Assembly: GCA_049513055.1 (NCBI GenBank)
Contig: JBEKWN010000068.1
Coordinates: forward strand, 1 to 21,055
Source of the DNA: UBA1163 sp049513055
GTDB taxonomy: Bacteria > Desulfobacterota > BSN033 > UBA1163
DNA length: 21,055 bases
Direction of reading: 5' to 3'
Each line of letters starts with the position of its first letter. Position 1 is the first letter of the stretch. The translations under genes were made by a program, and so were the position numbers. Shown piece after piece: positions 1-6,915 of this stretch. The notes below the pieces were generated by a model. The model made no database searches. It was not told the origin of the DNA and was given only the letters and a program-made list of their open reading frames with translations.

Positions 1-63
1 GCGCTCGGCGGTGCTGAAATGAAAGACATCGAAAAAGCCCTTCGACTCCACCTGGACCTCTGA
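1..63 (+). CDS. C-terminal fragment, possibly a MazF/PemK-type toxin
   Basis: An open frame enters from the left edge and ends with TGA at 61-63, giving about 20 residues that finish in MKDIEKALRLHLDL. This ending resembles the last helix of MazF/PemK-family endoribonuclease toxins, which often close with a xxVExALRLxLGL-like stretch. That is a family impression from a very short piece, not proof. It converges on the FemAB-like gene on the opposite strand. No catalytic residues are visible because the rest lies outside the window. It could be another protein with a similar helix. Confidence 0.4.
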   Translation, partial: ALGGAEMKDIEKALRLHLDL

Positions 64-187
64 GATAAGGAACGTAAGGCTTGAGGCAAAAGTTCGTTGA
101 GTGTTGAGTGTTAAGTTTAACAAAAGTGCTGCAGTGTTGCGGTTAAAAAACCACTGGCAACTTGCCACTCGCCACTCGCAAAACTTG
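64..187. repeat. Gap filled with degenerate 7-bp tandem repeats
   Basis: Between the two convergent genes there are short heptad runs. 96-116 reads GTTGAGT, GTTGAGT, GTTAAGT. 153-187 reads ACTGGCA, ACTTGCC, ACTCGCC, ACTCGCA, AAACTTG. A looser run lies at 64-90 (TAAGG/TTGAGG types). No terminator-like stem followed by T residues was seen. The same style of repeat recurs in other gaps of the window. Confidence 0.6.
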
Positions 188-1222
188 TTAGCCGACATGT
201 TTGTAAAGAACCGACCCGACTCTCTTTAGCAGCGGAAGTGGCAGATTTCTAAAAATCTTATTATGGAAACCCGTAACTTTTGAAGAACCCGGAACAAAAG
301 AACCCTTGTTCAAATCATACCGGTAATAATTGATTTGTTGTTCGGTCGTTCCCCAGCCGGATTTAAACTGGATGAGACCCTGGTTTTCGCGCTCGGTCCT
401 TCCAAAACAAAGATTTTTATACCCGTTTTGAGAGTACCATTGGATGGCCTCCCACATGACAAGATTGTTTGCCCTGAGGTGCTGAAATTTTTTGTCCGAG
501 GCTCCATATTTGTAAACTGCTTTTTCGCCAAAATGAAAATAAACAGCACCAGCTATATTCTTGCCGCTATAAGAAGCAAGTATTACGAATCCGAGATTTC
601 TTGAGATAACATGATCATATATTTTTTTGAAGAAATGGAAGGGTTGAGGAGGTAGACCATGCTCCCTTCGTGTCATACAATTTAGTCTATAAAACTCTTT
701 AAGTGATTCCAGGGAATGATCTATCTTAACTTCCACTCCTTCTTTCACGGCTTTTTGGGCATTTCTTTTTGTACTATCCCTAAAATTTGAAAAGACTTCT
801 TGTTCTCCATTATCAAGGCCCAGGGTATGTCCCAGGTAGGTTATAGATGGCATAGTAGAAGGTAAAAGGTCACTGCTACTCCTTAGCTCCAGGGATTTCC
901 AGCCGCACTTTTTACCATTTTCAATGATATGCTCCAATAGATTCTGAAATGAAATTCCGTTGGCAATGATGGGTTTACAATAGTCGGTAAACGGTAGCGA
1001 GACACCTCTCTTGCCGGTTAGAAAACTGTTTACCTCCATTACGGGTATTAAGGCCAGAAGCTTGCCATCATTGATGATTGTGAAATATTTAGGTGTATAG
1101 TGATAGGATTCAAATAGGACTCTCGCCCACGCTGAGGAATGGAAAAAAGAGTAATCTGGATGCGAAACAACGAGATCATCCCAACCAGGATAAGTTATAG
1201 GGTTAATAATTTGGATGTCCAT
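188..1222 (-). CDS. FemAB-like GNAT-fold acyltransferase
   Basis: A 344-residue protein with the layout of FemAB/FemX-related proteins found in exopolysaccharide and PEP-CTERM loci. It opens with a segment typical of the family (PGWDDLVVSHPDYSFFHSSAW, about residues 13-33). The central region has a basic 'STKRNAQKAVKEGVEV' stretch (about 150-165). The C-terminal GNAT half contains 'AGAVYFHFGEKAVYKYGAS' (about 224-242) and 'LCFGRTERENQGLIQFKSGWG' (about 271-291). Family members transfer amino-acyl or acyl groups, in known cases from aminoacyl-tRNA; the substrate here is unknown. Soluble, with no signal peptide. It is the last gene of the minus-strand run. The ATG at 1220-1222 lies at the end of a heptad repeat array and has no Shine-Dalgarno, so the start is uncertain. 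Confidence 0.8.
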   Translation of the reverse strand: MDIQIINPITYPGWDDLVVSHPDYSFFHSSAWARVLFESYHYTPKYFTIINDGKLLALIPVMEVNSFLTGKRGVSLPFTDYCKPIIANGISFQNLLEHIIENGKKCGWKSLELRSSSDLLPSTMPSITYLGHTLGLDNGEQEVFSNFRDSTKRNAQKAVKEGVEVKIDHSLESLKEFYRLNCMTRREHGLPPQPFHFFKKIYDHVISRNLGFVILASYSGKNIAGAVYFHFGEKAVYKYGASDKKFQHLRANNLVMWEAIQWYSQNGYKNLCFGRTERENQGLIQFKSGWGTTEQQINYYRYDLNKGSFVPGSSKVTGFHNKIFRNLPLPLLKRVGSVLYKHVG

Positions 1223-1334
1223 GAGTGTTGAGTGTTGAGGGATAAGTGTTGAGTTATAAGTTTTGAGTGTTAAGTTATGAGAGTGAAGTTTTAAGTTTTA
1301 AGTGTTGAGTGTTGAGTTTTGAATTTTAAGTTGG
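1223..1334. repeat. Long degenerate heptad array (ACTCAAC type)
   Basis: Read on the minus strand this gap is a run of about 14 seven-base units such as ACTCAAC, ACTTAAA, ACTTAAC, ACTCAAA, ACTTATA and ACTTATC. It ends in ACTCATG, where ATG is the predicted start of the FemAB-like gene. The units are imperfect but the phase is mostly kept. No ribosome binding site or convincing promoter is left between the array and the ATG. Confidence 0.75.
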
Positions 1335-1878
1335 GAAGTTTTGACTATTTTGGTCAGAATTCGTTTAAGTTGATCTGATTCATCAATTGCATCCAATATT
1401 TATTCATAAAAGTATTTATCCTTTATCAAACCCGAATCTCTTAAAAGCCTTAACCAATAATTTACTCCGTTAGAAATAATGCCTCGCTGCTCCCTCCGGG
1501 CCAGAGGCCCTCTGGGCCGGCGGCTGCAGCGGGGTTAGATTTTAGAATAATTCCGGGTTCCGCCCCGTAGGGGGTTCCACCCCGGAGGGCGGGGTTTAAT
1601 ACCCCGCTGGAATTTCTAACGGGGTTTACTTCCCGTGCCTCTTTAGATGCGATAGACATTTTAAAAGTGAAATCATTTTTACTAAAGCCTGCTGAGGCCT
1701 CTTCTGTATTGGAACCTATTGAGGTACCAGACCCAACTAATTGGCCGATGATCTTATTTGTTACCGGGTTAAATGACAATTTTTGGGCAATGTATAAAGT
1801 TCTTAGTGCAAACTTATAGGTCCTTTTAGCAACCTCCTTTTTATCTATTTCTTTAATTTTAAAGTCTACTCTTTCCAT
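1335..1878 (-). pseudogene. Four-helix-bundle protein gene (copy A), split by a MITE and a stop codon
   Basis: The start (MERVDFKIKEIDKKEVAKRT) and the middle 'GQLVGSGTSIGSNTEEASAGFSK' match the four-helix-bundle family first known as ORFs in 23S rRNA intervening sequences (TIGR02436 type), small proteins of unknown function. The natural frame runs to about 'MSIASKEARE' and then enters a 159-bp inserted element (1466-1624), which adds foreign residues beginning VNPVRNSSG. Beyond the element the frame continues as 'NYWLRLLRDSGLIKDKYFYE', then an in-frame TAA, then 'ILDAIDESDQLKRILTKIVKTS'. By comparison with the paralogue at 8252-8850 the stop replaces a Glu codon. It is therefore broken twice. 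The ATG at 1876-1878 is part of a heptad repeat (TTGAATG) without a clear Shine-Dalgarno. Confidence 0.85.
1461..1629. mobile_element. MITE-like palindromic element, copy 1 (with flanking TTTAC repeats)
   Basis: A 159-bp element at 1466-1624 with terminal inverted repeats CCGTTAGAAAT and ATTTCTAACGG. It is bordered by TTTAC at 1461-1465 and 1625-1629, read as a 5-bp target duplication. The interior is GC-rich and holds nested palindromes (around 1497-1530 and 1560-1602). It has no room for a transposase, so it would have to be moved in trans. It differs from copy 2 (8491-8649) at only three positions by hand comparison. It lies inside four-helix-bundle copy A. Confidence 0.85.
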
Positions 1879-1906
1879 TCAAAACTCAAAACTCACAATT
1901 CAAAAA
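1879..1906. repeat. Heptad repeats upstream of four-helix-bundle copy A
   Basis: On the minus strand the bases before the start codon read as TTGAATT, GTGAGTT, TTGAGTT, TTGAATG, the last unit containing the ATG. The second broken four-helix-bundle gene (start 8850) has the same leader, so this small array probably travelled or duplicated with the gene. Confidence 0.6.
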
Positions 1907-1948
1907 TGGATAGAGTCAGGTGCTGTGGTGCAGTCACACAAGGACAAG

Positions 1949-2254
1949 TTAAAGAGTTAAGTGGGTTTTCTTGGGCTCAAACTTCACAACAAGTTCATGG
2001 TTGAGAGCATTGGCAATTTTTCTCAATGTTTCAATATTGACTTTTTCGAACCCTCCCTTTTCGAGCCGGGAAAGTGCTGGTTGTTTTGTCCCAATTCTCC
2101 TAGCAAGTTCTTCTTGTGTCAACCCCGCTTTCCTCCGGGCTTTGATAACACCTTCTAAGATGGAAAATTCTGCATCCAGCTCCTGCCATGCCTTTCTAAA
2201 TTTGGGATCTTTCATTTTCTCTTTAACATGCTGCTTTAACGTTCTCCCCCTCAT
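1949..2254 (-). CDS. higA: HigA-like antitoxin (XRE family helix-turn-helix)
   Basis: A 101-residue protein with an N-terminal helix region (1-33) and an XRE-type HTH at about 35-88 (ARRKAGLTQEELARRIGTKQ, then PALSRLEKGG). Antitoxins of this type bind and neutralise the partner toxin and repress their own promoter. It follows the toxin gene after a single base (2255) and has a good Shine-Dalgarno, GGGAGG, about 6 bases before the ATG at 2252-2254. The toxin-first order is typical of HigBA modules. The fit to this family is strong; the exact sub-family name is less certain. Confidence 0.88.
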   Translation of the reverse strand: MRGRTLKQHVKEKMKDPKFRKAWQELDAEFSILEGVIKARRKAGLTQEELARRIGTKQPALSRLEKGGFEKVNIETLRKIANALNHELVVKFEPKKTHLTL

Positions 2255-2255
2255 C

Positions 2256-2606
2256 TTAACCTCCCTGCCGATTCACGAAATCGTTTAATCTTCTTTCGGC
2301 AATCTCGATGTCACGGATCGGCGTTCTTCTTGTTTTTTTAACGAAACCATGAAGGAGAACCAGCCTCCTGTCTGCAAAAGCAAAATAAAAGACTCTGATT
2401 TCCCCTGATTTAGTCGTTATCCGCAATTCTCTCAACTTACCCCTGATCTGTCTGGTATAGGACTCCTTAAACAACACTCCGTAATCAGCCAATAAATCTA
2501 TAAGCCTTAGTACCTTGGCCTGTACCTCAGTGGGCAACGAATCGATAAAGTCCGCTACCGGCTCCCTACCCCCTAAGTCCATGTAATATTCTACTGTCCA
2601 GACCAT
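2256..2606 (-). CDS. higB: HigB/RelE-superfamily toxin (phage Gp49-like)
   Basis: A 116-residue protein matching the Gp49-like/HigB group of RelE-fold mRNA interferases. Signature parts are the N-terminal 'PVADFIDSLPTEVQAKVLRLIDLL' (about 17-40), the basic 'LRELRITTKSGEIRVFYF' core (about 58-75), and the C-terminal 'VLLHGFVKKTRRTPIRDIEIAERR' (about 83-106). Such toxins cleave ribosome-bound mRNA. The start at 2604-2606 has no Shine-Dalgarno, and a promoter -10 box lies only five bases upstream, so the mRNA is probably leaderless. Together with the downstream antitoxin it forms a module inserted between exopolysaccharide genes. Confidence 0.88.
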   Translation of the reverse strand: MVWTVEYYMDLGGREPVADFIDSLPTEVQAKVLRLIDLLADYGVLFKESYTRQIRGKLRELRITTKSGEIRVFYFAFADRRLVLLHGFVKKTRRTPIRDIEIAERRLNDFVNRQGG

Positions 2607-2611
2607 TTAAT

Positions 2612-2648
2612 TTATAACATGTATGTTATATAACATTCAAGTTATGTT
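2612..2648 (-). promoter_or_regulatory. higBA promoter and palindromic operator
   Basis: On the minus strand a -35 TTGAAT (2635-2640) and a -10 TTATAA (2612-2617) are separated by exactly 17 bases. The region is packed with inverted repeats: TATAACAT-GT-ATGTTATA at 2613-2630, then AACAT-N7-ATGTT at 2632-2648. HigA-type antitoxins bind such palindromes, so this is the likely autoregulatory operator covering both promoter boxes. Confidence 0.7.
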
Positions 2649-2765
2649 CTTGCTTTCCGACGACTTCCGCAGATGTTGGAGGTTAGAGGCCATAAAAACA
2701 TTGTTAGAGGACAAAGAATCACTGCGCTCTCCGAGCCGGAGGCTTAAGGTTTTTGGCGAAACGCT

Positions 2766-3170
2766 TTAATTGTGATCTACCAGACGAATGTTAAAGCTTT
2801 TCTGGATATCCTTAAAGTGAAAGTCGAGACTTAAGATTTGGCAATCGTATTCTTGGGCTATTACAGCAATATAACAATCCGTCAAATTGACATTTTTACC
2901 TTTCTTTTTCAAATTAAAAGAAAGTTTTCCAGCTTTAATCCAGGTATCCTCCTTCTGATCAATAATATTAAAAGCATCAACAAAATCCTCTACGATTGAG
3001 ACCTCCCGTTCTGACTTGGAACTCTGAATTAATTCTGCAATGACAACCTTCGGAACATAGACTTCGTATTTGGATAATATCTCGTCCACCCTTTTCGAAA
3101 GCCCAGCGGATTTGTCCTTGAAATATTCTATCCATGCTGAGGTGTCTATTAGAATTTTGTCAACGTTCAT
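2766..3170 (-). CDS. vapC: VapC-like PIN-domain toxin
   Basis: A 134-residue PIN-domain RNase. The acidic metal-binding set is visible: D9 (ILIDTSAW), E46 (VIAELIQS), D98 (LTDCYIA) and D116 (LSLDFHF). VapC toxins are Mg-dependent endoribonucleases that in studied cases cut tRNA or rRNA. Its start overlaps the 3' end of the upstream antitoxin gene by 11 bases, so the pair is translationally coupled. All four acidic positions are kept, so it should be active. Full length for the family. Confidence 0.92.
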   Translation of the reverse strand: MNVDKILIDTSAWIEYFKDKSAGLSKRVDEILSKYEVYVPKVVIAELIQSSKSEREVSIVEDFVDAFNIIDQKEDTWIKAGKLSFNLKKKGKNVNLTDCYIAVIAQEYDCQILSLDFHFKDIQKSFNIRLVDHN

Positions 3171-3357
3171 AATGTCTTATCCCATTTGCCGTTAGATCAA
3201 ACTCTAATTTCCCCTTCATTGATTTAATTTTTTCAATTTTTTTGCGCTTGAGAAATTCATGGATAGCTTTCTTCACTGCAGTAGCTTTGCTTTTGGCCTT
3301 CGTCTCTTTGACTAACTCATCTAAAATATCCTTGTCAATTGTTACTGTGGCCCTCAT
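3160..3357 (-). CDS. vapB: VapB-like antitoxin (ribbon-helix-helix type)
   Basis: A 65-residue protein starting MRATVTIDKDILDELVKETK, an N-terminal ribbon-helix-helix DNA-binding segment of the VapB family, with a basic linker (LKRKKIEKIKSMKGKLEFDL) that would wrap around the toxin. I place the start at 3357 because GGAAG lies at suitable spacing before this ATG. An upstream in-frame ATG at 3387 would add ten residues unlike the family and lies in the promoter region. It precedes and overlaps the PIN-domain toxin gene. Confidence 0.85.
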   Translation of the reverse strand: MRATVTIDKDILDELVKETKAKSKATAVKKAIHEFLKRKKIEKIKSMKGKLEFDLTANGIRHYER

Positions 3358-3379
3358 AAGATTTCTTCCTTCACATATA

Positions 3380-3419
3380 TTGTGCACATTAATTCTAACA
3401 AAATTATCCAGGATGTCAA
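3380..3419 (-). promoter_or_regulatory. vapBC promoter with palindromic operator
   Basis: Minus strand -35 TTGACA (3414-3419) and -10 TAGAAT (3392-3397) with a 16-base spacer. The expected start site falls in a palindromic patch around TGTGCACA (3380-3390), next to CACA-N5-TGTG. This is a plausible autoregulatory operator for the antitoxin. Confidence 0.65.
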
Positions 3420-3530
3420 GCTCTATTACGGCACAATATCCCGCATTTCCATGTGCTATACAAACAGTCTATCGTGTGTAAACTATATACACAAATCTTG
3501 GGATGAGATGCAGTAAGAAGAGAGCAGTTT

Positions 3531-4685
3531 TTAATCATAGAAATTCTTAACCTTTTCAGAGACATATCCTATTTGTTCTACTGTTAAGTTGGGAAACATC
3601 GGCAGAGAGAGGATTTCTTGGGCAACCTTTTCGGTGATGGGGTAATCTCCATTGGGCAGATTAAGATTCTTATAGGCGTTTTGGAGGTGGATTGGGATTG
3701 GGTAGTGAAGACCCGTATTAATTCCATTTTCTGATAGATATCTTTGGAGATCGTCTCTCTTTTGCGTCCGAATAATATAAAGGTGGTAGACAGCTTTTGA
3801 CCACGCAGGCTCATAGGGGACTACGACATTGTTAGCTCCATTTAGAAGTTCATTATATTGATATGCATTCTGGCGACGTTTCTCATTCCAGTTGGGGAGA
3901 TGTTTAAGTTTTATTCTTAATATTCCTGCTTGGATGGCATCCAGCCTTCCGTTATATCCTTCAAATTCGTGGTAGTATTTTTTTGCCTGGCCGTGATCGC
4001 GTAGCATGCGAACTTTTTTGGCAACATCCTCATTATTGGTGGTGACCGCCCCTCCTTCGCCACAAGCACCGAGGTTCTTACCAGGATAAAAGCTGAAGGC
4101 GGCCGCCAATCCCATGGACCCCACTTTTTTCCATTTTTTATCCTTCTCAGAGTAATAGAGTGCCCCATGGGCCTGGCAAGCATCTTCAATTACGATTAAA
4201 CCATAACGATTGGCAATCTCAAGAATAGAATCCATATCAGCGGGCTGGCCGTATAAGTGAACCGGCAGCACGGCCCGAGGCCGTGACGCAGAGCGCATAG
4301 CGCCAAGCGCATAGCGTTTCTTCAAAAAATCTTCTTGCTTGGAAGGATCCATATTGTAGGTTTGCTCATTGATGTCAACAAAAGCTGGGGTTGCGCCAGT
4401 TTGGGAAATGGCTTCTGTGGTGGCGATAAAAGTGTTAGGGACTGTGATTACCTCGTAGCCAGGACCAATGCCGGCGGCAATTAAGGCGAACCGAAGGGCG
4501 TCGGTGCCGCTACTTACGGCAACGCAATATTTGGTTTCACAGAATTGAGCAAACTCCTCCTCAAATGCTTGCACCTGAGGCCCACCCACAAAGGAAGCGT
4601 TGCGGAGGCATTCCCGATAAACCTCGACCAGCTCTTCTTCGAGTTCTTGATGGGGAGTTTTAAGGTCTAAGAAGGGAATATTCAT
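3531..4685 (-). CDS. wbpE: DegT/DnrJ/EryC1-type PLP sugar aminotransferase (WbpE-like)
   Basis: A 384-residue PLP-dependent aminotransferase of nucleotide sugars. Landmarks from the ATG at 4683-4685: SSGTDAL (58-64), DACQAHG (168-174, PLP-pyridine Asp), FSFYPGKNLGACGEGGA with the Schiff-base Lys at about 203, and GLHYPIPIHLQ near the C-terminus. Next to WbpB- and WbpD-like genes it most likely aminates the 3-keto intermediate in UDP-2,3-diacetamido uronic acid synthesis. The start MNIPFLDLK is the family's normal N-terminus and has AAGG upstream; a TTG seven codons earlier is less likely. Oddity: residues about 124-136 (RYALGAMRSASRP) are encoded by GCATAGC-type heptad repeats, between MDPSKQEDFLKK and AVLPVHLYG, where relatives have a short surface segment. 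Confidence 0.9.
   Translation of the reverse strand: MNIPFLDLKTPHQELEEELVEVYRECLRNASFVGGPQVQAFEEEFAQFCETKYCVAVSSGTDALRFALIAAGIGPGYEVITVPNTFIATTEAISQTGATPAFVDINEQTYNMDPSKQEDFLKKRYALGAMRSASRPRAVLPVHLYGQPADMDSILEIANRYGLIVIEDACQAHGALYYSEKDKKWKKVGSMGLAAAFSFYPGKNLGACGEGGAVTTNNEDVAKKVRMLRDHGQAKKYYHEFEGYNGRLDAIQAGILRIKLKHLPNWNEKRRQNAYQYNELLNGANNVVVPYEPAWSKAVYHLYIIRTQKRDDLQRYLSENGINTGLHYPIPIHLQNAYKNLNLPNGDYPITEKVAQEILSLPMFPNLTVEQIGYVSEKVKNFYD
4288..4315. repeat. GCATAGC-type heptads inside the aminotransferase gene
   Basis: Four consecutive 7-bp units, GCAGAGC, GCATAGC, GCCAAGC, GCATAGC, lie inside the coding sequence and are translated in frame. The same units occur in gaps at 9581-9608, 11740-11774 and, reversed, 12201-12228. 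Reading frame is kept in spite of the non-triplet unit length. Confidence 0.8.
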
Positions 4686-4710
4686 TTTGAACCTTGTCAG
4701 GCGCAAGTCG

Positions 4711-4915
4711 TTAGTCGCGAGAGCGTTTCTTATCTGACCGCTTCTTCTGGTTACTGTTTCCGTTCTCCTTCGCGAGGCTCCGAATTAGCCCTGTGAGCAT
4801 CTTATTGATTCTTAACAATTGACCCGTTATTTCGTCCAAATTCTCATTGCTAACAAAACCGAGTAAAATAGCAAGTTCTAAACCAAACATCCAACTTCTT
4901 AAGCGGTTTTTCCAT
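4711..4915 (-). pseudogene. Four-helix-bundle gene remnant (copy B) with an internal out-of-frame deletion
   Basis: The first codons from 4915 read MEKPLKKLDVW, a typical start of one branch of the four-helix-bundle family. The frame then shifts. In another frame the tail continues 'LELAILLGFVSNENLDEITG' and 'QLLRINKMLTGLIRSLAKEN', the usual last two helices, ending with TAA at 4711-4713. The span of 205 bases is not a multiple of three and is much shorter than the usual 115-130 codons. Most of the middle, including the conserved 'NIAEG' segment, is missing. It lies between the acetyltransferase and aminotransferase genes. Non-functional as read. Confidence 0.75.
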
Positions 4916-4949
4916 ACCCCTCACCTCTGTCGCTTTACGCCTTACGATC

Positions 4950-5495
4950 TCATTTTATCTCCGATTCTCTTTTTAGAAATTCATATAAAACATATTGCTC
5001 TGCAGTGTCGGTTTGAGATAAGAAATCGATAGGGTGAAAGAAGCGAGCGGGGTTGCCGGCAACAATCACATTGGGTGGAACATCTTTTGTCACGACGCTC
5101 CCAGCGCCAACAATGGCGTTCTCACCTATCGTCACATTACCAAGAATCGTTGAGTTTGAACCAATAGATGCTCCCTTTTTAACGAGTATGGGTTCCACTT
5201 TCCAATCTTCTTCCCTCTTAAGCTCTCCGTTGGAGTTCGTCGCACGTGGGTAAGTATCGTTAATGAATACGACACTGTGACCAACAAAAACGTTGTCCTC
5301 AATGGTGACTCCTTCACAAATAAAGGTATGGCTTGAGATTTTACAGTACCTCCCTATACGGGCGTTCTTTTGAACCTCTACAAAACATCCAATCTTTGTA
5401 TAATCACCAATCTCACAACCATAGAGGTTAACGAAGTTATGAATATTCACATTTTCGCCAAGCTTTACATCGGGGGCTATAGATTGGAACTTCAT
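4950..5495 (-). CDS. wbpD: WbpD/WlbB-like N-acetyltransferase (left-handed beta-helix)
   Basis: A 181-residue hexapeptide-repeat acetyltransferase. Repeats such as IGDYTKIGCFVEVQKNARIG (about 29-48) and IGSNSTILGNVTIGENAIVG (about 112-131) form the beta-helix. The loop FINDTYPRA (77-85) is a hallmark of the WbpD/WlbB group, which acetylates the 3-amino group of UDP-2-acetamido-3-amino-2,3-dideoxy-glucuronate. A trimer in the cytoplasm is expected from the family. Shine-Dalgarno GGGAGAA lies five bases before the ATG. Between WbpB-like and WbpE-like genes the assignment is firm; the precise sugar isomer is inferred. Confidence 0.9.
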   Translation of the reverse strand: MKFQSIAPDVKLGENVNIHNFVNLYGCEIGDYTKIGCFVEVQKNARIGRYCKISSHTFICEGVTIEDNVFVGHSVVFINDTYPRATNSNGELKREEDWKVEPILVKKGASIGSNSTILGNVTIGENAIVGAGSVVTKDVPPNVIVAGNPARFFHPIDFLSQTDTAEQYVLYEFLKRESEIK

Positions 5496-5519
5496 TCATT
5501 TCTCCCTAAAAGTAAGATA

Positions 5520-5632
5520 CACTTGTTGGAGGTTTGAGGACCGCTATGCTCGAGGATTAAGGCAAAGATAATGAAGAAACCTGGTCCAATTCTTTGGCCT
5601 CCAACCTCTTGCCTTTAACCTTCACCGTAAAC
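5520..5632. repeat. Spacer with TTGGAGG-type heptads
   Basis: The gap between wbpD-like and wbpB-like genes contains two facing runs: TTGGAGG, TTTGAGG near 5525, and GGCCTCC, AACCTCT, TGCCTTT, AACCTTC near 5598-5625. They are partly complementary and could form a weak long-range stem. A similar TTGGAGG, TTAGAGG pair lies near 2674. No gene was seen. Confidence 0.45.
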
Positions 5633-6709
5633 TCACCTCCAGCCGTTGGTCATTATAAACCCGTTTCCATTATTCCTAAATTTTTTGGCCAATATTTTTA
5701 GACCCTGAATGGGAACTGCTCTTCCGTTTTGTTTCAAAGACTTGTTTGCAGCTTCCAAAATGGAGACCACTCGTAACCCGCTGTAGCCATCACTAAGGGG
5801 GCACATTCCTTTCTGGATACACATGAGGAAGTGTTCGCATTCTTTCTTCAAAGGTTCATAGTCTTCGATTCTTGGGCTATGAATATCACCATATCGATAA
5901 GAAAACTGAAATTCTGCATAGGTATCGTAATAAGGCGGAACTTCAACTCCTTTGTCATAGATCTTAATCTTCTCTTGGGGTTCAATATCATCATAAACCA
6001 GCATTCTCCTTGTCCCCACAATAGTGGTCCGTCGAATCTTATTGGGATCGAGCCAACTATTATGAACAAAGGCAACGATACCGTTCTTAAAATTGAGTGT
6101 GGTTGTAGCAACATCTTCAATACCAGCCTTGAAGTGGGCCTTCCCCTGACTGTTGACCGATACTGGGAGCTCCCCAAGAACGTATAGAATGATTGAGATA
6201 TCATGGGGGGCAAGATCCCAGACTACATTAATATCGGGTTGAAAGAGTCCCAGGTTTACGCGAACACAGCTAATATAAAGGACTTTCCCGAGCTCACCAT
6301 TCTCAACGATATCTTTAACCTTGTTTACGGCTGCTGTATATTCGAATGTGTGTCCAACCATCAGTACCTTCTGGCTCTCTTCAGCCAATTTAACCAACTC
6401 TGAAGCTGTTTCATAGGAATGCGTCAGGGGTTTCTCAATAAAGACATGTTTTCCTTGATCAAGAAACTCTTTTGCGATTGGGTGATGAGTTTTTACTGGA
6501 GTCGCAATGGCTACGCCATCCAGGTCCGCCATCTGAAGAAGTTCCTTGTAGTCCGAAAGAACTTTGACTGAGGGATAAAGGTTCTTCATGTGGTCCAATC
6601 TTTTTTGATCTAAGTCGCAACAGATCAACTCCTGGACATTATTGGACTGGACAAAGTTTCTGACAAGATTTGGACCCCAATAACCACATCCAATAACTGC
6701 AATCTTCAT
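5633..6709 (-). CDS. wbpB: Gfo/Idh/MocA-family NAD-dependent oxidoreductase (WbpB/WlbA-like)
   Basis: A 358-residue dehydrogenase. The Rossmann motif VIGCGYWGPNLVRNF lies at 5-19, the family signature EKP with catalytic-type Lys at about 92-94 (FIEKPLTHS), and 'WDLAPHDISIILYVLG' at 164-179. WbpB/WlbA proteins oxidise C3 of UDP-GlcNAc-uronic acid to the 3-keto form that the DegT enzyme aminates. The C-terminus (about 340-358, KKFRNNGNGFIMTNGWR) is a short tail beyond the conserved domain. It lies upstream of the acetyltransferase gene in the same direction. The UDP-GlcNAc dehydrogenase that would supply its substrate is not in the window. Confidence 0.88.
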   Translation of the reverse strand: MKIAVIGCGYWGPNLVRNFVQSNNVQELICCDLDQKRLDHMKNLYPSVKVLSDYKELLQMADLDGVAIATPVKTHHPIAKEFLDQGKHVFIEKPLTHSYETASELVKLAEESQKVLMVGHTFEYTAAVNKVKDIVENGELGKVLYISCVRVNLGLFQPDINVVWDLAPHDISIILYVLGELPVSVNSQGKAHFKAGIEDVATTTLNFKNGIVAFVHNSWLDPNKIRRTTIVGTRRMLVYDDIEPQEKIKIYDKGVEVPPYYDTYAEFQFSYRYGDIHSPRIEDYEPLKKECEHFLMCIQKGMCPLSDGYSGLRVVSILEAANKSLKQNGRAVPIQGLKILAKKFRNNGNGFIMTNGWR

Positions 6710-6805
6710 AAAAATACCCCCTTTTTATTCGTAAAGCGTGAGTAGTTTGCCGTGAGAGTGATGCTTTGTCATAGTCACTAAGCGTTTAGGTCTTTGCGCT
6801 CAGTG

Positions 6806-6915
6806 TTTACCCCGTTAGAAAGCTCCAGCATTTTTGCTGGGGATTGTGGAAATAGAAAGCATCAGCTCCTTATTGAAGGCGGGGTCAAAGCCCTGCCCTT
6901 TCAAACGGGGTTTAC
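6806..6915. mobile_element. MITE-like palindromic element, copy 3 (short form)
   Basis: A 100-bp element at 6811-6910 with ends CCCGTTAGAAAG and CTTTCAAACGGGG. It is flanked by TTTAC on both sides (6806-6810 and 6911-6915), the same border sequence as the two 159-bp copies. The interior differs from them but again holds short stems (CCAGCA-N5-TGCTGG at 6823-6840, GGGCAGGGC/GCGGGG near 6880-6900). The right-hand TTTAC supplies the TAA stop codon of the sugar-phosphate transferase on the minus strand. Confidence 0.75.

Noticed and set aside
1223..1334. Heptad array as a CRISPR
   Set aside because: Units are 7 bp, contiguous and degenerate, with no spacers and no cas genes nearby.
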